Shown here: positions 59,022 through 64,000 of the stretch, piece by piece
How the letters are laid out: each line of letters opens with the position of its first letter
Position numbering within the stretch: the stretch's first letter is position 1
NCBI GenBank assembly: GCA_017893485.1
Contig: CM030365.1
Span: forward strand, 46,680,458 to 46,744,457
Length of the DNA stretch: 64,000 nucleotides
Direction: 5' to 3'
Origin: Hemerocallis citrina
Taxonomy: Eukaryota; Streptophyta; Magnoliopsida; Asparagales; Asphodelaceae
Notes under the pieces: generated by a model
Seen by the model: only the letters and a program-made list of their open reading frames with translations
Told to the model about the DNA's origin: nothing
Database searches by the model: none
Translations under genes and position numbers: made by a program

Positions 59022-59092
59022 GAGTCCCTCAAAATTATTTTAGTCTATGCAATTGCACTGGGTAACACTAGTATAATTATATGAGACAATTA

Positions 59093-59240
59093 GAGTGTGT
59101 TTTGTTTGGTGTTTTTTTTTTCCCTAAAAACACCAAAACCTGTTTGGTTTGGTTTTTTTTGAAAAGAGTTTTCACAAAATAAGTTTTCTCTTTTTCCTTT
59201 ACTCTCTTCTCTCTCTACACGAGTTACCCCTTTTTACTCC
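59093..59240 (+). repeat. Left terminal inverted repeat region of Harbinger
   Basis: The outer 14 bases resemble Tourist/Harbinger termini. The inner part 59190-59225 pairs with the window end. Confidence 0.75.
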
Positions 59241-60077
59241 TATATCTTCATTACTTCCTTCACCTGCTTCCTCCCTTCTCGATTTTTTCGCTCAAAACCA
59301 GATCTGATTGAATATCCACCCAAAATCAACGATTTTGGAATTATTTTGCCCCAAATCTACTCCACCTTAACTTCTTTGTCGCTCGTGGAGAGCATACTAC
59401 TCTCGAGAACATCGTATTTGGTGGGGTGAGTGACCGATTTAGGGTTGATGGTTTGTGAGACCTGATCTGCTTACAAGAGAAGGTATGTCGACAACGGGCA
59501 AGTCGAATCAAATGCCGATTGAAGCTTTAATCTGTTGTTGACAATTTCTTTGCTCGTCAAACCAAGCAAACGAAGGTATGATCCGATTGGAACCGATTTT
59601 CTCCCTTGTTACAAGGCTATGATTTCCGTGTATAAGAAGATAATCCAGATCCGTGGGCCAATTTTTATTTTATTTTTTTCTTCATATGTTTTTTTACGGA
59701 CTGATTTGAGGGATTATAGACTATGAATGGGGTGGATTTGGAGATGATGACTTCTGATCCTATGGTCAGATCCATGTGCCAAAACTGGTTTTTTTGATGT
59801 TTTTTTTTAAGGACTGATTTGAGGGATTATAGACTGTAAATGGGATGGATTTGGAGATGATGACTTCTGATCCTATGGTCGACTATACTTCTAATTATTT
59901 GATTAAAATGAGGGTTCATTTTGTTCCTGTGAAAAAAATGTTTCAAATCCTACATTGGAGATACAAGAAGTCCTCATTTTTTAATTTGTTGACTTCCGCA
60001 AATAAGTTCAGATCATTCTTTAAGTGCAGCAATTTGTCATTATTGTTTATTATTTACCGTTTCTTTTCCTAATATAG
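59241..60077 (+). other. Harbinger 5' untranslated region
   Basis: No gene is seen. It includes a two-copy direct repeat at 59648-59880. Confidence 0.5.
59648..59880 (+). repeat. Two-copy direct repeat of about 113 bp
   Basis: The word GGACTGATTTGAGGGATTAT starts at 59698 and again at 59811, and the following 60 bases are nearly identical. Confidence 0.9.
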
Positions 60078-61064
60078 ATGACTAGTATGGGGAAGGGGAA
60101 GGAGATGGAGGTGGATGATGATGTTGGGTTATGGAATCCAAGTGTTATGCGGGTATTTGTGAATCTTATGGAGGAGGAGGTAGACCAAAATAGTCTCAAA
60201 AGTTCGATATTTGAAGCCAAAGTTTGGCAACGATTTGTACAACATATGAAATACATGTGTAATCGTACATTCACGGTTAAACAATTAAAGGAAAAACATT
60301 CCAGACTGAGAATTAATTGGAGGGAGTTTGAGACTCTGAAGAAGCAGAGTGGTTTGGGTTAGGATGAAGAGAACCAAACAGTCACCTGCGAGAAGGAGGT
60401 TTGGGACAACTATGTTAAGGTTCATATATAACTTCATTTTTATAATAGTCTGTGATTCTGTTCTTATTATACTTAACCATGACTTTACTACTTGTAAATT
60501 AACAACACAATTTTTGATTAGGCACACCCTGCGGCAAAAATATTCAAGTCGAAGGTATTGGCAAATTATGATGCTTTGACCAAATTTTTTCAAGAGTCTA
60601 CTGCCCAGGGCTTTGTTTCTAGGGCTTCAATACAAAGGGTATATGACTCCGATGAGGAACGGATGGTCAATTATAAGTTTGCCCACCCTAATCAACCATA
60701 TGTAGATGTACCTGATGAGGATGACGATGCACTGATAGGTTCGGGGTCGAGGTCGGGGTCTCGCAAGAGGCGATCTGGTGCGTCAAGTGGTCAAGCAACA
60801 AAAAGCTCGAAGATGGATATGTGCCTTGAATCGTATTTGGAAACTCAGGAGGTAAAAAGAGACAAGTATAGGAAGAAAATGGGCGACCAAAGTAATCCCT
60901 CGGTTGAACAAGATTCTTCCTCCCTTGATCAATGCATTGATATAATTAATGCGATGCCTGGGCTTGATTACAAACAGACAGGGAAGGCACTTGATGCGTT
61001 AGTTGAAAGCCCTCAGTGGCGTCATGCCTTCCTTCGTATGACCCAGGATGTTAGGGAGAGATGA
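60078..61064 (+). pseudogene. Harbinger ORF1, Myb/SANT-like DNA-binding protein
   Basis: The partner protein that brings the transposase to DNA and the nucleus. It starts at ATG 60078 (MTSMGKGKEMEVDDDVG) and has the plant Myb/SANT-like domain in the first 100 residues (LWNPSVMRVFVNLMEEEV, TFTVKQLKEKHSRLR). Exon 1 runs to 60419, the intron is 60420-60521 (GT...TTAG) and exon 2 is 60522-61064, which has an acidic block followed by an Arg/Ser-rich basic block (SGSRSGSRKRRSG) that may be a nuclear signal. The codon at 60360-60362 is TAG between GLG and DEENQ, where a Trp codon is likely, so the gene is broken. Confidence 0.85.
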
Positions 61065-61432
61065 GTGAAGTGTCATGGTGAGCAGTAGGGATTCCATTAG
61101 TTTGAGTGGATCCATTATATCCAAATTGTTTATTTCTTTTAATAATTTTTACATATTTGTGTGTGAGTTATTGTATTCTGAATATTTAATGGCAGAATGT
61201 GGTGGTTTTTTTTTATTTGATTATTTTTTAATTGTAAATGCATTTTCTATTAGTAGCTGTTGTTGCTTATTTTTTTTGTCTGAGTTTAACAATGTTACAT
61301 AACATAAGATGTTAAGGTAAAATTATGTAAATAACCTCCACTATTGTCGTAGTATTAAAGCTTGAACTTACTTTATGCAACTGAATTCTACTTTTCTTAG
61401 AGTGAAGTACTATTGCAAGTGCCACCATAGTG

Positions 61433-62694
61433 ATGGACATGTCTTCATCTGATAGTGACGGTTTGGATGACTTGATGGAACTCCAGTTCCTACAGACCAT
61501 CTCTGAAAAAAATCTACAATGCACTCCAAAACTAACAGGACGTGAATATTTGCAAGAAATCCTAGATGGTCCCCCGGATAAGTTTCATCGCATATTCCGT
61601 ATGAATCAAGATTGTTTTTTGGCTTTGTGTCGTTTTCTGAAAATTGGCAACTACCTCGAGGAAACGGAGGAGGAAGCCCGACGTAGACGCGTGTCTTTTG
61701 AAGAAAGTGTTGCCATTTTTTTGTACATTGTCGGTCATAGTCATAGAATGCAAGGAGCTGCTGATAGGTTTCAACACTCGCTTGAAACAATCGAGTGACA
61801 TTTTACAGATGTTTTGAAAGGTTTAGCAAGAGCAGCCACAGTTCTAATTACTCCGCCGAACACTACACGTATACATGAAAGGATCACTAGTTCCACGGAC
61901 TTTTATCCATGGTTTAAGGTATTTTGTTACCTCCATCCTGACTAACATATGATTATAATATTTCAAAGTTTACTAAAGTTGTAAGTTTCAAATTCATTAA
62001 TGTAGGGAGCTATCAGTGCTGCTGATGGCACATTAATCGATGCTTCGGTACCCGCTAGTCAAAACAATGCTTGTCGTGGACGAAAAGGTAATATAACTCA
62101 AAATGTGCTGGCCGCTTGTGATTTTGATATGATGTTCATATTTGTTTATGCGGGATGGGAAGGAAGTGCTAACGACTTCTGTGTAATACAGAGTGCATTA
62201 TCACAAGGATTGTTACAAATCCCTCCCGATGATAAATATTATTTAGTAGATTGTGGTTACACGAATATATCCAGCTTTTTAGCTTCCTACCGTGGTGAGC
62301 CATATCACTTGCAAGACTTTCAAGGGGCCAACCATGCACCAACCCAACCTAGGCAACTTTTTAATAAAATGCATGCAAGGCTACGAAATGTCATTGAAAG
62401 AATCTTTAGTGTATTCAAAAAAAGTTTTTCCATCTTCAGCCACATGACAAACTCTATTTTACAAGACAGGTTATAATGGTCACAACATGTTGCGCACTTC
62501 ATAATTTTATACGTAGATATTCAGCGGACGATACTTTTTTGATGAATTTGTAGATGAACAATTAATTTATCATCAACAAAATGAAGATATTGCATCCACA
62601 TCTCAAGGGTTGGATTTGTCATCTTCCCAATTGAATCGTATGAGTACGAAAAGAGATGAAATTGCTACGGCAATGTGGAATGCGAGATATTAAT
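61433..62694 (+). pseudogene. Harbinger DDE transposase (HARBI1-like)
   Basis: Cuts and pastes the element. ATG at 61433 opens the helical N-terminal domain (FRMNQDCFLALCRFLK, SFEESVAIFLYIVGHSHRMQ). Exon 1 ends at 61918 (GT donor) and exon 2 starts at 62006 after TGTAG. The catalytic residues are all present: Asp in SAADGTLID, Asp in YYLVDCGYTN and Glu in RNVIERIFSVFK. The C-terminus ends RDEIATAMWNARY at about 62691. Breaks: TGA at 61796-61798 within ETIE-HFTDVL, a frameshift near 62465 before TTCCALHNFIRR, and another near 62545. The start follows a possible 5' intron acceptor at 61399-61400. Confidence 0.9.
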
Positions 62695-63421
62695 GTAATT
62701 TTGATAAAACTGTTTCATTGTATCATTTACTGTTATGAATATAATATTTTATGTACTGTGTGGGATGGTATCTTGACCATTTACTGATGACCAGGCACTG
62801 CACATGGATTCAGTTTTGTTAGCAACAATGGTCAGATGAATGAAAGGAGTTGTCAGTAACAGGAAGTGCTTTTATTATCATTTTTTTACTCACGAAGATG
62901 ATGTCGTTATAGGCAACGATGAAATGCATAACTCAATTTTGAATGTGTGTCCCCCCCCTCTTTCTGCTTGGTTGTATTGTATATTGCAGATATTGAAAAT
63001 ATTAAAACTATGAGTGAATATCCACAAAAATGATGTGTGATAGCCTTTAAGCTGATCTGTGGTTTATGTTTAGAATTATGTGAACTAAGAATGAATCAAT
63101 TATGTGAAGTCAAAATAATGAAATCATTTCTTGATGTCAAGGGGGGTGGACAATTTAATTAGTACTAGTAGGCATGACATTGTCAAAAAAGCAGCCCTAG
63201 ACTGGAGTTTTTATGATTTATATGAACAATTGTTCTATACAACCATGTTCTGAGCCTACGACTAATTTGATCCTTTTTGCTTATTCACATTGCTTTGTTC
63301 TAGTATTTGATTTCATGGTCATCTTTGGAGGATACATATAATTTTGTTTTTACTTCCTTCGCCTGCTTCATTTGCTTTAATTGTACACAGTACAAGAAGA
63401 CGCCATCAGAATCCATCATAA
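62695..63421 (+). other. Harbinger 3' region, non-coding
   Basis: AT-rich, with no gene or repeat that I can support. Confidence 0.5.
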
Positions 63422-63859
63422 CATCAGAAGCCATGAGCAGCAGCAGAACCCATCACAGGAAGGTAATTGTACACAGTATGGAAATTCTACAGAGGAAGAA
63501 ATCAATGGTTTAATTAAATAGCATCAGAAGCCATCATCTCTATATTCAAATGAGCCACATGTACTATTTTGTTTGGTTGGTAGAAATTGACAATCATGGA
63601 GATGATGATGATATATTCTGATCCTATATAATCTTTGGAGTACTGAAATGACCAAACACTAGTAACCACAAACATGCTAGATGGTAGTAACGAAACAAAA
63701 ATATGTACTAAATTTTGTAGATGTCCCTCCGAGGAACCTGGAGATGATGGCTACTGATGAGATGCTTCTTAACTAGACTATTGAATTCTTCATATTTAAA
63801 AGATCTCACTGCGTTACCTTCCTGTGATGAGTACTGTTGCTGCTCATGGCTTGTGATGG
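63422..63859. repeat. Inverted repeat with 45-bp arms inside Harbinger
   Basis: 63422-63466 (containing CCATGAGCAGCAGCAGAACC) is inverted at 63814-63859 (containing GTTGCTGCTCATGGCTTGTG), with few mismatches and a loop of about 347 bases. Confidence 0.85.
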
Positions 63860-63936
63860 CTACTTGGTAAATTGTGATGGCTTCTTCTTGCAGGTGAAGG
63901 GTGGAAGCAGGTGAAGGAAGAAAAGGAGAGATGGAA

Positions 63937-64000
63937 GTAAAGAGGGAGTAAAGTGCTCGTGTATAGAGAGAAGAAAGTATAAAGGAAAATGATTCTGAAT
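63937..64000 (-). repeat. Right subterminal inverted repeat of Harbinger (cut by window end)
   Basis: The reverse complement reads CTTTATACTTTCTTCTCTCT then ACACGAG, matching 59196-59223. Confidence 0.8.

Larger units (their letters stand above)
43938..59071 (+). mobile_element. Non-autonomous Helitron carrying an Athila element and a solo LTR
   Basis: The 5' end is A|TC at 43937-43939. The 3' end has a small hairpin (GCAATTGC), GGGTAACA and CTAG at 59068-59071 followed by T, so it sits between A and T as Helitrons do. Removing the Athila element and the solo LTR leaves about 1.9 kb. No RepHel gene is present. The remaining DNA has exon-like pieces: ATG at 44212 with a GTAAG donor, a short open frame across the Athila insertion site (LPEITEMAIRPACHAVAAIN, from about 54382) and a coiled-coil-like piece near 55210-55320. 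Confidence 0.5.
59093..64000 (+). mobile_element. PIF/Harbinger DNA transposon with both genes, right end just outside the window
   Basis: It starts GAGTGTGTTTTGTTTGG after TTA (59090-59092), matching the 3-bp TWA-type target and the terminus style of this superfamily. The last 64 bases of the window are the inverse of about 59190-59225 (CTCTCTACACGAG against CTCGTGTATAGAGAG), so the right terminus should lie roughly 85-100 bases past 64000. The two genes are a Myb/SANT-like protein and a DDE transposase in the same orientation, each broken. The total would be about 5 kb. Confidence 0.88.

Overview
This is a stretch of repetitive plant nuclear DNA, probably heterochromatin of an angiosperm with a large genome. 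No intact host gene is visible. Nearly all of the window is transposable elements inserted into one another: two Tat-lineage Ty3/gypsy retrotransposons (recognised by the extra, second RNase H domain), an Athila-type Ty3/gypsy element, several giant LTRs with TGTAACCCC...GGGGCGTGACA-like termini (Del/Tekay-like by their ends only), Helitron termini, a MITE and a PIF/Harbinger DNA transposon. Family calls rest on motifs and termini read by eye, not on database searches. I cannot name the species.

Layout. 1-6530: Tat copy 1 (minus strand, 3' end outside the window). 6531-7089: short unassigned flank. 7090-32922: a minus-strand solo giant LTR with ATATA target duplications, split by two insertions: Tat copy 2 (7372-26251, duplication GATAC) and a plus-strand giant LTR (28621-31936). 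Tat copy 2 is itself split in its reverse transcriptase by a 5.3-kb solo LTR of another family (17114-22390, duplication GGCAA). 32928-34773: a flank holding a small multi-exon gene fragment on the minus strand. 34774-41614: a truncated giant LTR interrupted by another (35382-38782). 41615-43937: Helitron ends and a MITE. 43938-59071: a Helitron whose own DNA is under 2 kb but which has absorbed a recent Athila element (44622-54376, duplication TGTAC) and a solo giant LTR (55531-59021, duplication GAGTC). 59093 to beyond the end: a Harbinger element with both of its genes, each broken.

How the genes work together. The retrotransposon genes make capsid/nucleocapsid, protease, reverse transcriptase, RNase H and integrase for copy-and-paste movement. 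Tat copy 2 also carries, between pol and its 3' LTR and on the opposite strand, an accessory gene with its own promoter, introns and coiled coils, flanked by two different tandem-repeat arrays. The Harbinger pair is a Myb/SANT-like DNA-binding protein plus a DDE transposase. Every one of these genes has stops or frameshifts, so none of the copies looks autonomous, although Athila is young (its LTRs differ at about a dozen positions).

The most unusual signal is a palindromic GTCGACTG motif repeated 19 times in the Athila element, in LTRs, leader and coding linkers, mostly in pairs 19-21 bp apart. Others worth attention are the antisense accessory gene, the minisatellite patchwork inside the 5.3-kb LTR, a 2-kb inverted repeat formed by opposed LTRs, and loss of the TATA box from the 5' LTR of Tat copy 2.
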